Below, piece by piece: positions 23,806 through 32,307 of a stretch of DNA of 32,307 bases (its first letter is position 1; every line of letters begins with the position of its first letter). A model generated the notes under the pieces. The model made no database searches. It saw only the letters and a program-made list of their open reading frames with translations, and was not told the DNA's origin. The DNA lies in contig JAAFJC010000038.1 in the NCBI GenBank assembly GCA_013297925.1, positions 1 to 32,307 of the forward strand, read 5' to 3'. The position numbers and the translations under genes are program-made. The stretch is from Comamonadaceae bacterium. GTDB taxonomy: Bacteria > Pseudomonadota > Gammaproteobacteria > Burkholderiales > Burkholderiaceae_C.

Positions 23806-25674
23806 GTGTCCACACAAAAAACCTCCCTTACTGCATTAGTCATCGGCGCTGTCGGCGTGGTGTACGGCGACATCGGTACCAGTGTGCTATACGCCATGAA
23901 GGAGATTTTTGGATCTGGGCATGTGGAATTTACGCCACAAAACATCTATGGCATCTTGTCGCTGATCTTCTGGACTTTGACGGTCATTGTTTCCGTCAAG
24001 TACGTCGCGCTGGTGTTGCGGGCTGACAACGAGGGTGAGGGTGGGTTGGTAGCGATGCTGACATTGGCTTCGCGCGCCGTCAGCGACAAACCTGAGCTTC
24101 GTCGTGTATTGCTGATTGTCGGCATCTTTGGTACTTGCTTGTTTTACGGCGATGGCGTGATTACACCGGCGATTTCTGTGCTCGGAGCAGTGGAAGGCCT
24201 AGAAGTGATTTCGCCGCAGTTCAAGAAATACGTTGTGCCGGTCTCTTTGATCATTTTGCTGTGTTTATTTTTGGTACAAAAACGCGGCACGGCAGGCATT
24301 GGTAAATTTTTTGGGCCCATCACTTTGGTGTGGTTCACCACGCTAGCCGGCTTGGGCATCTTTCACATTTTGGATTACCCGGCGATCCTGAAAGCCTTAA
24401 GCCCACACTACGCGCTTTTATTCATGTGGCACAACCCAGGCACGACTTTCATCATTTTGGGTGCGGTGGTGCTTTGCGTGACGGGCGCAGAGGCCCTATA
24501 CGCAGACATGGGTCATTTCGGCAAACGCCCTATTCGCATCGCTTGGTTCCTGGTCGTGATGCCAGCGCTGACGCTCAATTATTTCGGTCAGGGCGCCTTG
24601 CTGCTGGCTCGGCCAGAGACGGTGAAGAATCCTTTTTATATGATGGCACCAGGGTGGATGTTGATTCCACTCGTGATCTTGGCAACGATGGCTGCCGTGA
24701 TTGCATCGCAAGCCTTGATTTCTGGCGCATTTTCTGTCACCAAGCAAGTGGTGCAGCTCGGCTTCTTGCCGCGCTTACGCATGCTACACACTTCGACCAA
24801 AGAGACCGGGCAGATCTACATTCCCTTCGTAAATTGGGCGCTGTTTGTGGCGATTGTGCTGGCGGTGGTGATGTTCAAATCTTCGGGGGCATTGGCCTCG
24901 GCTTACGGCATTGCGGTAACGACCGACATGCTGATCACGACCATCCTCACTTTCTTCGTGATCCGCCATGCTTGGAAGTATCCGCTGTGGCTGTGCATTG
25001 CGGCGACGGCGGTGTTCTTCGTGGTGGATTTCGCTTTCTGGGCATCGAATATGCTCAAGTTGCTAGATGGCGGCTGGTTTCCGCTTGTCATTGGTGCAGC
25101 CATCTTCACGCTCATGATGACTTGGAAGAAGGGTCGCAAACTTCTGCATGAAAAGACGAAGCAAGATGGCATCGACTTGAGCAGCTTTCTGGAAGCGGTG
25201 TTTGTCAGCCCGCCAACACGCGTGGAAGGCACCGCTGTGTTTTTGAGTAACGAGCAAGGCACTGTGCCCAACGCGTTGCTGCATAACTTAAAGCACAACA
25301 AGGTATTGCATGAGCACAATTTGTTTGTGACGGTCAAAAGCCATGAAGTGCCGTGGATTGGCTTGAACAAACGCGTACAGATCGAGCCGCTGGGGCATGA
25401 CTGCTGGCAAGTGACGCTGAATTTCGGCTTCAAAAACGATCCCGATGTACCCGAGGCCTTGCAACAGATCACCAGCCGAGGCTGCGAGCTCGATCCGATG
25501 CAAACCAGCTATTTCCTATCACGCGATGTGGTCGTGCCAACCATTGGTGGCGGCATGAGTGAATGGCGTGAAAAACTGTTTGCGCAAATGCATCACAACG
25601 CCAGCGCTGCGGCTGATTTCTTGCGCTTGCCAAACAACGCCGTGGTGGAGCTGGGCTCTAAGGTTGAGATCTAG
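23806..25674 (+). CDS. kup: Low-affinity potassium uptake protein Kup
   Basis: Inner-membrane K+/H+ symporter of the KUP/HAK family. 622 residues, normal length. The N-terminal signature [19 protein letters not shown] is at about 13-31, about 12 hydrophobic segments follow to about residue 455, and a hydrophilic C-terminal cytoplasmic domain completes the protein (about 460-622). Other family motifs include [13 protein letters not shown] and [15 protein letters not shown]-like [15 protein letters not shown]. The start is a GTG, with no clear SD; a start further upstream is blocked by lack of coding pattern. benE follows 12 bases after the stop. Confidence 0.96.
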   Translation: MSTQKTSLTALVIGAVGVVYGDIGTSVLYAMKEIFGSGHVEFTPQNIYGILSLIFWTLTVIVSVKYVALVLRADNEGEGGLVAMLTLASRAVSDKPELRRVLLIVGIFGTCLFYGDGVITPAISVLGAVEGLEVISPQFKKYVVPVSLIILLCLFLVQKRGTAGIGKFFGPITLVWFTTLAGLGIFHILDYPAILKALSPHYALLFMWHNPGTTFIILGAVVLCVTGAEALYADMGHFGKRPIRIAWFLVVMPALTLNYFGQGALLLARPETVKNPFYMMAPGWMLIPLVILATMAAVIASQALISGAFSVTKQVVQLGFLPRLRMLHTSTKETGQIYIPFVNWALFVAIVLAVVMFKSSGALASAYGIAVTTDMLITTILTFFVIRHAWKYPLWLCIAATAVFFVVDFAFWASNMLKLLDGGWFPLVIGAAIFTLMMTWKKGRKLLHEKTKQDGIDLSSFLEAVFVSPPTRVEGTAVFLSNEQGTVPNALLHNLKHNKVLHEHNLFVTVKSHEVPWIGLNKRVQIEPLGHDCWQVTLNFGFKNDPDVPEALQQITSRGCELDPMQTSYFLSRDVVVPTIGGGMSEWREKLFAQMHHNASAAADFLRLPNNAVVELGSKVEI

Positions 25675-25686
25675 CCGAGATTTGAT

Positions 25687-26880
25687 TTGACGGCCTTCTT
25701 CAAAGATTTTTCGCTCTCTGCGGCGACTGCGGGTTTCGTCGCGGTGCTCGTGGGCTTCACCAGCTCGGTGGCCATTGTGTTCTCGGCAGCACTAGCCTTC
25801 AAAGCCACGCCTGAGCAACTCACCTCTTGGATGTGGGCGCTAGGCATTGGCATGGGCTTGTGCTCTCTTGTGCCATCGCTCATCTTGCGCAAACCCGTGA
25901 TGGTGGCTTGGAGCACGCCGGGGGCGGCGGTGCTGGCTGTGGCGGGCGTGGCCGGTGCTTCTGGCCAAGGCTACTCGATGAACGAAGCCGTGGGCGCTTT
26001 CATGATTTGCGCTGTGCTCATCACACTCGCTGGCGTGACTGGCCTGTTTGAGAAACTCATGGATCGTATCCCGATGGCGATTGCTGCTGCGCTGCTGGCT
26101 GGCGTTCTCGCGCGCTTTGGCATGCAAGGCTTTGTGGCCGCGCAAACGAATTGGATGCTGGTCGTGCTCATGCTCATCACCTATCTGCTGGGCAAACGCT
26201 GGAACGCACGCTATGCCGTGGTGCTCACTTTGATAATCGCTATTATTTTCGTAGCGCTCCGCGCAGAATATACGCCGGCGAACATCACTTTTTCTTTAGC
26301 AAAGCCAGTATTCGTGATGCCTGAGTTCTCTTGGGGCGCAGCCATTAGCCTGGCGCTGCCGCTCTTCATCGTGACGATGGCTTCGCAGAATTTGCCTGGC
26401 GTGGCAGCCATTCGCGCATCGGGCTACCAGATGCCGCTCTCCAAAATCATCAGCATGACGGGTGTGGCCACATTCCTGCTCGCACCCTTTGGCGCATTTG
26501 CACTGAATCTCTCTGCCATCACCGCCGCGATTTGCATGGGCAAAGAGGCGCATCCTGATGCAGACAAGCGCTACATCGCCTCTGCTGTCTGCGGCATCAT
26601 TTACATTTTCATTGGCCTGTTTGCCAGCATCGTCACCGCACTGCTCACCGCCTTTCCCAAAGAACTGATCGCGGCGATTGCTGGCTTGGCGCTCTTAGGA
26701 ACGATTGCTGGCGGCCTCGCCACCGCCCTGCAAGACGAAAAGCACCGCGACGCAGCCATCATTACTTTCTTAGTCACGTTGAGCGGCGTAACGCTCGCCG
26801 GTATCGGCGCGGCCTTCTGGGGCGTGGTGGCCGGCAGCTTGGCGCTGTTTGTGCAAAACTATCGGGCTAAACAAGCCTGA
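25687..26880 (+). CDS. benE: BenE-family benzoate/H+ symporter-like transporter
   Basis: 397 residues, about 12 membrane segments. Recognisable features are the N-terminal GFVAVLVGFTSSVAIVF, LRKPVMVAWSTPGAAVL (about 67-83), and SLALPLFIVTMASQNLPG, a segment shared with nucleobase/ascorbate-type carriers. BenE transports benzoate in Acinetobacter, but no benzoate-degradation genes are nearby, so the substrate here is open. The start is a TTG at 25687; no ATG or GTG in frame is closer to the conserved first helix. Short gaps to kup (12 bases) and gshB (8 bases) suggest one transcript. Confidence 0.88.
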   Translation: MTAFFKDFSLSAATAGFVAVLVGFTSSVAIVFSAALAFKATPEQLTSWMWALGIGMGLCSLVPSLILRKPVMVAWSTPGAAVLAVAGVAGASGQGYSMNEAVGAFMICAVLITLAGVTGLFEKLMDRIPMAIAAALLAGVLARFGMQGFVAAQTNWMLVVLMLITYLLGKRWNARYAVVLTLIIAIIFVALRAEYTPANITFSLAKPVFVMPEFSWGAAISLALPLFIVTMASQNLPGVAAIRASGYQMPLSKIISMTGVATFLLAPFGAFALNLSAITAAICMGKEAHPDADKRYIASAVCGIIYIFIGLFASIVTALLTAFPKELIAAIAGLALLGTIAGGLATALQDEKHRDAAIITFLVTLSGVTLAGIGAAFWGVVAGSLALFVQNYRAKQA

Positions 26881-26888
26881 GAAAACTG

Positions 26889-27848
26889 ATGCACATCCTC
26901 TTCATCGCCGATCCACTCGAAACGTTTAAAACCTACAAAGACAGTACCTTCGCCATGATGCGAGCGGCTGTAGCGCGCGGCCACACGCTCAGCGCTTGTG
27001 AGCCCAAAGACGTGATGTGGCAAAGCGGCAGCCTAGTGACTGCTTATGTGCGCGATATTGAGTTGACTGGCGAGCTTGAACATTGGTTCAACGCGAAGCA
27101 AGCCAAGCCCGATGAGCGGCCACAGGCCTTGAAAGATTTTGATGGCGTGATCATGCGCAAAGATCCGCCGTTTGACAGCGAGTATTTCTATGCCACGCAT
27201 CTCCTGGAGCAGGCCGAGCGTGAAGGCGCGAAGATATTCAACAAGGCTCGATCACTGCGAGATCATCCCGAGAAGCTTGCCATCATGGAGTTCCCGCAAT
27301 TCGTCTCGCCAACACTGGTCACGCGCGATGCCTCTGACATCAAACGTTTCCATGCCGAGCACAAAGACATCATTTTGAAACCGCTCGATGGCATGGGCGG
27401 CGCAGGTATTTTTCGCGTGAAAGCTGATGGTTTGAACCTCGGCGGTATCATCGAAACGCTCAACAAAGATGGCACGCAAACCGTGATGGTGCAAAAGTTC
27501 ATCCCCGCGATTGAGCAGGGCGATAAACGCATCCTCGTGATCAATGGCGCGCCTGTGCCTTACTGCCTCGCTCGCATCCCGCAAGGTGGCGAGGTGCGTG
27601 GCAATTTAGCGGCCGGCGGCAAGGGCGTCGCGCAACCGATCACGCAGCGGGATCGTGAAATCGCCGAGCACATCGGCCCGATTCTGGCCAAGCGCGGTTT
27701 GTTTTTGATTGGCCTTGATGTGATAGGCGAGCAGCTCACTGAAATCAACGTCACCAGCCCCACCTGTTTCCAAGAAATCACTGATCAAACGGGTTGGGAT
27801 GTGGCCACGCATTTCATCACGCAGCTAGAATTGCTCCTAAAAGTATAG
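26889..27848 (+). CDS. gshB: Glutathione synthetase
   Basis: Joins gamma-glutamylcysteine and glycine with ATP to make glutathione, in the cytoplasm. 319 residues, the usual length for the bacterial enzyme. Visible parts: N-terminal MHILFIADPLETFKTYKDST, VIMRKDPPFDSEYFYATHLLE, the ATP-grasp glycine-rich loop LKPLDGMGGAGIF, and C-terminal EINVTSPTCFQEI with the Asn and Glu expected to bind Mg and substrate. It starts eight bases after benE, with a weak SD (TGAGA). gshA is not in the window. It converges on mrdA with 49 bases between the stops and no convincing terminator there. Confidence 0.97.
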   Translation: MHILFIADPLETFKTYKDSTFAMMRAAVARGHTLSACEPKDVMWQSGSLVTAYVRDIELTGELEHWFNAKQAKPDERPQALKDFDGVIMRKDPPFDSEYFYATHLLEQAEREGAKIFNKARSLRDHPEKLAIMEFPQFVSPTLVTRDASDIKRFHAEHKDIILKPLDGMGGAGIFRVKADGLNLGGIIETLNKDGTQTVMVQKFIPAIEQGDKRILVINGAPVPYCLARIPQGGEVRGNLAAGGKGVAQPITQRDREIAEHIGPILAKRGLFLIGLDVIGEQLTEINVTSPTCFQEITDQTGWDVATHFITQLELLLKV

Positions 27849-27897
27849 CTGCTTGCGCACGTTCTGTGCGGGCAAACTGCTTAAACCGCCTCAAAAA

Positions 27898-29856
27898 TCA
27901 AGGCTGAGCAGCCTTCCAAGGTATTTCATCCGCTTTGCGTGGCTTACCAATCGGTGCTGCGGCTTGGCCTTTTTTCACAGCCGCCAGATCTTCTTCGCTT
28001 GGGTATTGACCAAGCAGAACATAATCAAACACACGCCGAGCAATCGGTGCGGCATGCTCAGCGCCAAAGCCGGCGTTTTCCACGATGACGGCCAAGGCGA
28101 TTTGTGGATTCTCTGCCGGTGCAAAGGCCATGTAGAGCGCGTGGTCGCGTTGGTGCTCTTCCATTTTGGAGGCGTTGTATTTGTCTTTCTGGCCAATCGT
28201 CACCGCCTGAGCCGTGCCCGTTTTGCCACCGCTTGTATAGCCAGCCCCAGCGAACACCCGCGCTGATGTGCCCTCTTTCGTCACACCCACCAATGAACGG
28301 TTGATCACCGCAATATTCTCTGGCTTGTAACCCAGACTAAGTGGTGGCTCTTTAGCGGTCGGGATCCAATTGCGGTTTAAGGCATCTTGCGTAGCGGTCA
28401 CCAATTTGGGCTGATATCGGATACCACCGTTGGCCAATATCCCTGTGGCATGCGCCAACTGCAACATGGTGAAGGTGTTGTAGCCTTGTCCGATGCCCAG
28501 TGAGATGGTCTCGCCGGCGTACCATTTCTTCTGCTCAGCTCGCTTGTAATAGGTGCGTTTCCATTCTTGGCTGGGCAACACGCCACGCACCTCACCGTTG
28601 ATATCGATGCCCGTGTGTTGCCCAAAGCCCAGCGGCTTCATGAAATCATGCATCGCATCCACGCCGAGCTCATTCGCCAGCGAGTAGTAGTACACATTCG
28701 ATGATTTCACGATGCTGCGATACATATCCACCGCGCCCAAGCCGCCATCGCCGTGGCTGCGGAAGGTGTGGCCACCAAAGGTCCATGAGCCAGCATCGTT
28801 GATGATCGTGCTCGCGCTGCGTTTGCCTGTTTCTAGAGCGGCCAGCGCCATGAATGGCTTGTAGGTGGAGCCCGGTGGATAGGTGCCGCGCAGGGCTCGG
28901 TTGAGCAGGGGCTTGTCAATACTTTCGTTCAAGTTTTGCCAGTTCTCAACATCAATGCCCTCAACAAACAGATTCGGATCAAAGGTGGGCATGCTCACAA
29001 AAGCCAGCACCTCGCCATTGCGAGGATCAATCGCCACCAACGCTCCACGCCTGTCGCCATACATCTCTTCAATCAGTTTTTGCAACTTTATGTCTATGGA
29101 CAGCTTGATCGTATTGCCTGGCGTTGCGGGATTGCTCGCCAGCTTGCGCACCGCGCGGCCGCCAGCTGAAGTCTCCATCTCTTCCACGCCGGTGATGCCG
29201 TGCAGCTGCTGCTCAAAGCTCTGCTCCACGCCTAGTTTGCCAATGTACTCTGTGCCTTTGTAATTGGTCTGCTGCTGCTCTGGCCACTCTTCAATCTGCT
29301 CTTTTTCGCGCTGATTGATGCGGCCAATATAGCCAATCACATGGCTGGCCAGCTCGCCATGCGGATACTGGCGAAACAGCCGCGCCTTGATATCCACGCC
29401 AGGAAATCGAAAGCGCTGCGCGGCAAAGCGAGCCACTTCTTGATCCGACAAGCGCGTGCGAATGGGCAGCGATTCGAAGCTTTTGGATTCATCGAGAAGC
29501 TTTTTAAAGCGGCGCTTATCGCGTGGTGCAATTTCCACCAAGGTACTGAGTTGATCGATCGTTTCTTCCAAAGTGCCGGGCAATTTAGAAGGCGTGATCT
29601 CCAGCGTATAGGCCGAGTAGTTGGTGGCCAGCGTGATGCCGTTGCGATCCATGATCAAGCCGCGATTGGGTACGATGGGCACAATCGCAGTGCGGTTGCT
29701 CTCGGCCTGCTCTTCAAAATCATCATGGCGCACCACTTGCAACCAGACAAGACGAATCACCAGCAGCAAAAACGCGAACAGCACCACACCACTTGCCACC
29801 AAGATGCGGCGGCGGAATTTTGAGAGCTCTGCTTCTACATTGCGAAGTTCGGTCAT
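27898..29856 (-). CDS. mrdA: Penicillin-binding protein 2 (cell-elongation transpeptidase)
   Basis: DD-transpeptidase that cross-links peptidoglycan in the rod complex (elongasome), anchored in the inner membrane. 652 residues: short cytoplasmic N-terminus, transmembrane helix (about 19-40), a pedestal domain with VPNRGLIMDRNG, then the transpeptidase domain with all active-site motifs: S330-T-Y-K333, S385-S-N387 and K545-T-G-T548. The C-terminal 30 residues are polar. It starts 11 bases after the mreD stop, so it is the last visible gene of mreB-mreC-mreD-mrdA. rodA, the glycosyltransferase partner usually encoded next, is not here. Confidence 0.97.
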   Translation of the reverse strand: MTELRNVEAELSKFRRRILVASGVVLFAFLLLVIRLVWLQVVRHDDFEEQAESNRTAIVPIVPNRGLIMDRNGITLATNYSAYTLEITPSKLPGTLEETIDQLSTLVEIAPRDKRRFKKLLDESKSFESLPIRTRLSDQEVARFAAQRFRFPGVDIKARLFRQYPHGELASHVIGYIGRINQREKEQIEEWPEQQQTNYKGTEYIGKLGVEQSFEQQLHGITGVEEMETSAGGRAVRKLASNPATPGNTIKLSIDIKLQKLIEEMYGDRRGALVAIDPRNGEVLAFVSMPTFDPNLFVEGIDVENWQNLNESIDKPLLNRALRGTYPPGSTYKPFMALAALETGKRSASTIINDAGSWTFGGHTFRSHGDGGLGAVDMYRSIVKSSNVYYYSLANELGVDAMHDFMKPLGFGQHTGIDINGEVRGVLPSQEWKRTYYKRAEQKKWYAGETISLGIGQGYNTFTMLQLAHATGILANGGIRYQPKLVTATQDALNRNWIPTAKEPPLSLGYKPENIAVINRSLVGVTKEGTSARVFAGAGYTSGGKTGTAQAVTIGQKDKYNASKMEEHQRDHALYMAFAPAENPQIALAVIVENAGFGAEHAAPIARRVFDYVLLGQYPSEEDLAAVKKGQAAAPIGKPRKADEIPWKAAQP

Positions 29857-29867
29857 GGCATTCGCTT

Positions 29868-30395
29868 CTACAACGGCCTATTCGCATCTGGATCAGGCGC
29901 GCGCATTTGCGGCGCGAGCAAGATCACGGTAACGATGGGCCAAAGCAAGGCCTCAATCACAGGTGCGAGCACAAAATCCCAGCCCGGAAAGGCGTGCCCT
30001 GCCAGCAGACGCACCACCAATTGCAGCGCATGCGCAGCTGCAAGCAAGGGAAAAATCTGCAACGCTTGCGAAGGAATGCTGTACCAAAGCAAGCGGCGCG
30101 AAATCGTGATCGCGAAAAAGCTGAGCGCCGTGTAAGCCAGCGCATGCTGCCCAAGTAGCGCGCCCTGATGCACATCCATGCACAGGCCAAACACAAATGC
30201 TGTGCCAACGCCTACGCGCAGCGGCTGATGGATCACCCAAAACACCAGCGCCAGAGCGAGCATATCGGGCGGCCAAGCAGCGCGGCCAAACAGCGTGGAG
30301 AGCAGCACATTGATCATGAGCGCCACCACGAGGGAGGCCCAAATGAACCACGGCTTAACGGGCAGCAGCAATTGCTGCCCAGCGCGCATGATCAT
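29868..30395 (-). CDS. mreD: Rod shape-determining protein MreD
   Basis: 175 residues, very hydrophobic, with about five to six membrane segments (for example WASLVVALMINVLLSTLF and LALALVFWVIHQPLRVG). The conserved GLCMDVHQGALLGQHAL motif (about 89-105) is the MreD signature. It works with MreC and MreB to position cell-wall synthesis. The start overlaps the mreC stop by four bases (ATGA, 30392-30395), implying coupled translation. A second ATG two codons later is also possible. Confidence 0.94.
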   Translation of the reverse strand: MIMRAGQQLLLPVKPWFIWASLVVALMINVLLSTLFGRAAWPPDMLALALVFWVIHQPLRVGVGTAFVFGLCMDVHQGALLGQHALAYTALSFFAITISRRLLWYSIPSQALQIFPLLAAAHALQLVVRLLAGHAFPGWDFVLAPVIEALLWPIVTVILLAPQMRAPDPDANRPL

Positions 30396-31312
30396 TTTTT
30401 TGCTCCTTTTTTAGGAGCTGCTTGCGCAGTTTCTGCGGGGCTTGGAATCGGTATTTGCACTGAATATGGCTCTAGGATCATCACATGCCGTGCGCCTAAA
30501 GTATTGGCTAAAGGCTGGCAGCTGATCTTGGCAAACGCAGAGTCTGCGCGCCGCTCCACCTTATCTACTTTTGCTACGGGAATGCCCGGCGGATACACAC
30601 CATCGACCCCACTCGTCGTCAAGATATCGCCTTGCTGCACATCCGCATTGCCAGCCATAAAGCGCAGCTCAAGTGTGCCGCCGTGCACCGAGGGATCGCC
30701 ATACACCACGCTACGCGCGCCAGTTCGCGTGTTGAGCACAGGAATCGTATGGTCACGGTCAATCACTAGCGTCACCTCGCTGGAGAGCGGATACACGCGC
30801 GTCACCTGTCCGAGCACACCCACCTCATCCATGACTGGCGAGCCATTCTTGATGCCTTGTGCACTACCTTTATCCACCATCACGCGACGCGTGAACGGAT
30901 CCGCTGCGTCATACACCACTTGAGCAGCCTGCGCTGGCGTCGTCGTGCGCTCTTTCAATGCGAGCAGCTTGCGCAGGCGGTCGTTTTCTAGCCCGAGCTG
31001 CTCCACAAGTGCTGCGCGCTGAGCTTGCGCCGCCAAGCGCCTTTCAGCCTCGGCTTGCGCCTTTTGTGCATCAGTGAGCGACATGAAATAGGCGCTGCCG
31101 CCGCGCGCCATCTCAATCGGGCGCATCACCAGCCATTGCACGGGATACAGCGCGGTGGCCACCGCCACGCGAATCGGCCCGGTGAGCTTAAAGCGCGTAT
31201 CCGCCACCATAAGGAATAGCGCCAACGCCGAGAACAACATCAGCTTAGAAAGGGCCGATTGCCCTTGCTTGAAGAAAGGCGGTGGGGAGCGGTCCAGTGT
31301 TCCTAATGGCAC
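30392..31312 (-). CDS. mreC: Rod shape-determining protein MreC
   Basis: 306 residues. A short cytoplasmic N-terminus with FFKQGQSA, one membrane helix (about 22-41), a coiled coil rich in Ala, Glu, Gln and Arg (about 75-122), then the beta-domain with RVMVDKGSAQGIKNGSPV and TTSGVDGVYPPGIPVAKV. MreC bridges MreB in the cytoplasm to PBP2 in the periplasm. The start is a GTG supported by AGGAG six bases upstream. The last 20 residues are Ala/Pro/Lys-rich. Confidence 0.95.
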   Translation of the reverse strand: MPLGTLDRSPPPFFKQGQSALSKLMLFSALALFLMVADTRFKLTGPIRVAVATALYPVQWLVMRPIEMARGGSAYFMSLTDAQKAQAEAERRLAAQAQRAALVEQLGLENDRLRKLLALKERTTTPAQAAQVVYDAADPFTRRVMVDKGSAQGIKNGSPVMDEVGVLGQVTRVYPLSSEVTLVIDRDHTIPVLNTRTGARSVVYGDPSVHGGTLELRFMAGNADVQQGDILTTSGVDGVYPPGIPVAKVDKVERRADSAFAKISCQPLANTLGARHVMILEPYSVQIPIPSPAETAQAAPKKGAKK

Positions 31313-31318
31313 AGCGGA

Positions 31319-31323
31319 CTCCT
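31319..31323 (-). promoter_or_regulatory. Shine-Dalgarno site of mreC
   Basis: AGGAG on the minus strand six bases before the GTG ending at 31312. It fixes the non-ATG start of mreC. It lies in the 48-base gap after mreB, which contains no terminator-like stem. Confidence 0.7.
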
Positions 31324-31360
31324 ACAGCAGCGGGCGATCAGTGGGCTAAGCGAAGCTGCT

Positions 31361-32307
<947 letters not shown>

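Noticed and set aside
24330-25151. 273-codon frame in another phase inside kup
   Set aside because: Overlaps the membrane core of Kup on the same strand and is His/Arg-rich with no pattern.
27849-27876. Weak hairpin between gshB and mrdA as a shared terminator
   Set aside because: Four plus four pairs with a two-base bulge and no T run on either strand.

Overview
The window looks like a chromosomal segment of a betaproteobacterium, most likely order Burkholderiales. The basis is recalled family resemblance: class II fructose-bisphosphate aldolase next to purC, the rsmI/yraN/SIS/BON cluster, mreBCD-mrdA, and an esterase remnant resembling Oxalobacteraceae lipoproteins. The family assignment is inference only. 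No tRNA, rRNA, IS element, integrase or CRISPR array was recognised. Most of the window is core genome.

Layout. 81-2993 (+): RNase E with a long Arg/Gly-rich tail and a strong terminator. 3048-3571: a non-coding block of diverged inverted repeats. 3572-5017 (-): pyruvate kinase. 5150-6944 (-): a BON lipoprotein (DolP-like), a SIS-domain sugar isomerase (GmhA/DiaA-like) and YraN, divergent from rsmI (6972-7868), which is coupled to a small GIY-YIG-like gene. 8204-8878 (-): a histidine-phosphatase-fold protein. 9014-9268 (+): a SemiSWEET transporter. 9385-10450: a decayed SGNH/GDSL esterase lipoprotein running into an OmpW barrel that has lost its signal peptide, apparently a deletion scar. 10590-12658 (+): fba and purC, separated by a terminator. 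12667-13530 (-): an M48 metalloprotease. 13758-15809 (-): a two-component system, regulator first.

15928-23578 (-): the most distinctive region. Three genes are transcribed in the order (i) a 1058-residue secreted DUF11/CARDB/SdrD-type repeat protein, (ii) a 1117-residue outer-membrane barrel protein with an N-terminal Ig-like (Big-1-like) domain, (iii) an OmpA-domain lipoprotein. The first junction is a true ATGA overlap. A second ATGA is available at the other junction, but the better start of gene iii lies 42 bases further in. The organisation suggests one surface assembly: exported repeat adhesin or filament, outer-membrane partner and peptidoglycan anchor. The repeat protein carries a perfect 120-bp in-frame tandem duplication.

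23806-27848 (+): kup (K+ uptake), a BenE-family transporter and gshB (glutathione synthetase), closely spaced and probably co-transcribed. 27898-32307 (-): mreB (5' end outside the window), mreC, mreD and mrdA (PBP2), the rod-shape operon. rodA does not follow mrdA; gshB converges there instead.

Positions, motifs and overlaps were read directly from the sequence. Family names rest on recognising conserved motifs, not on a database search.
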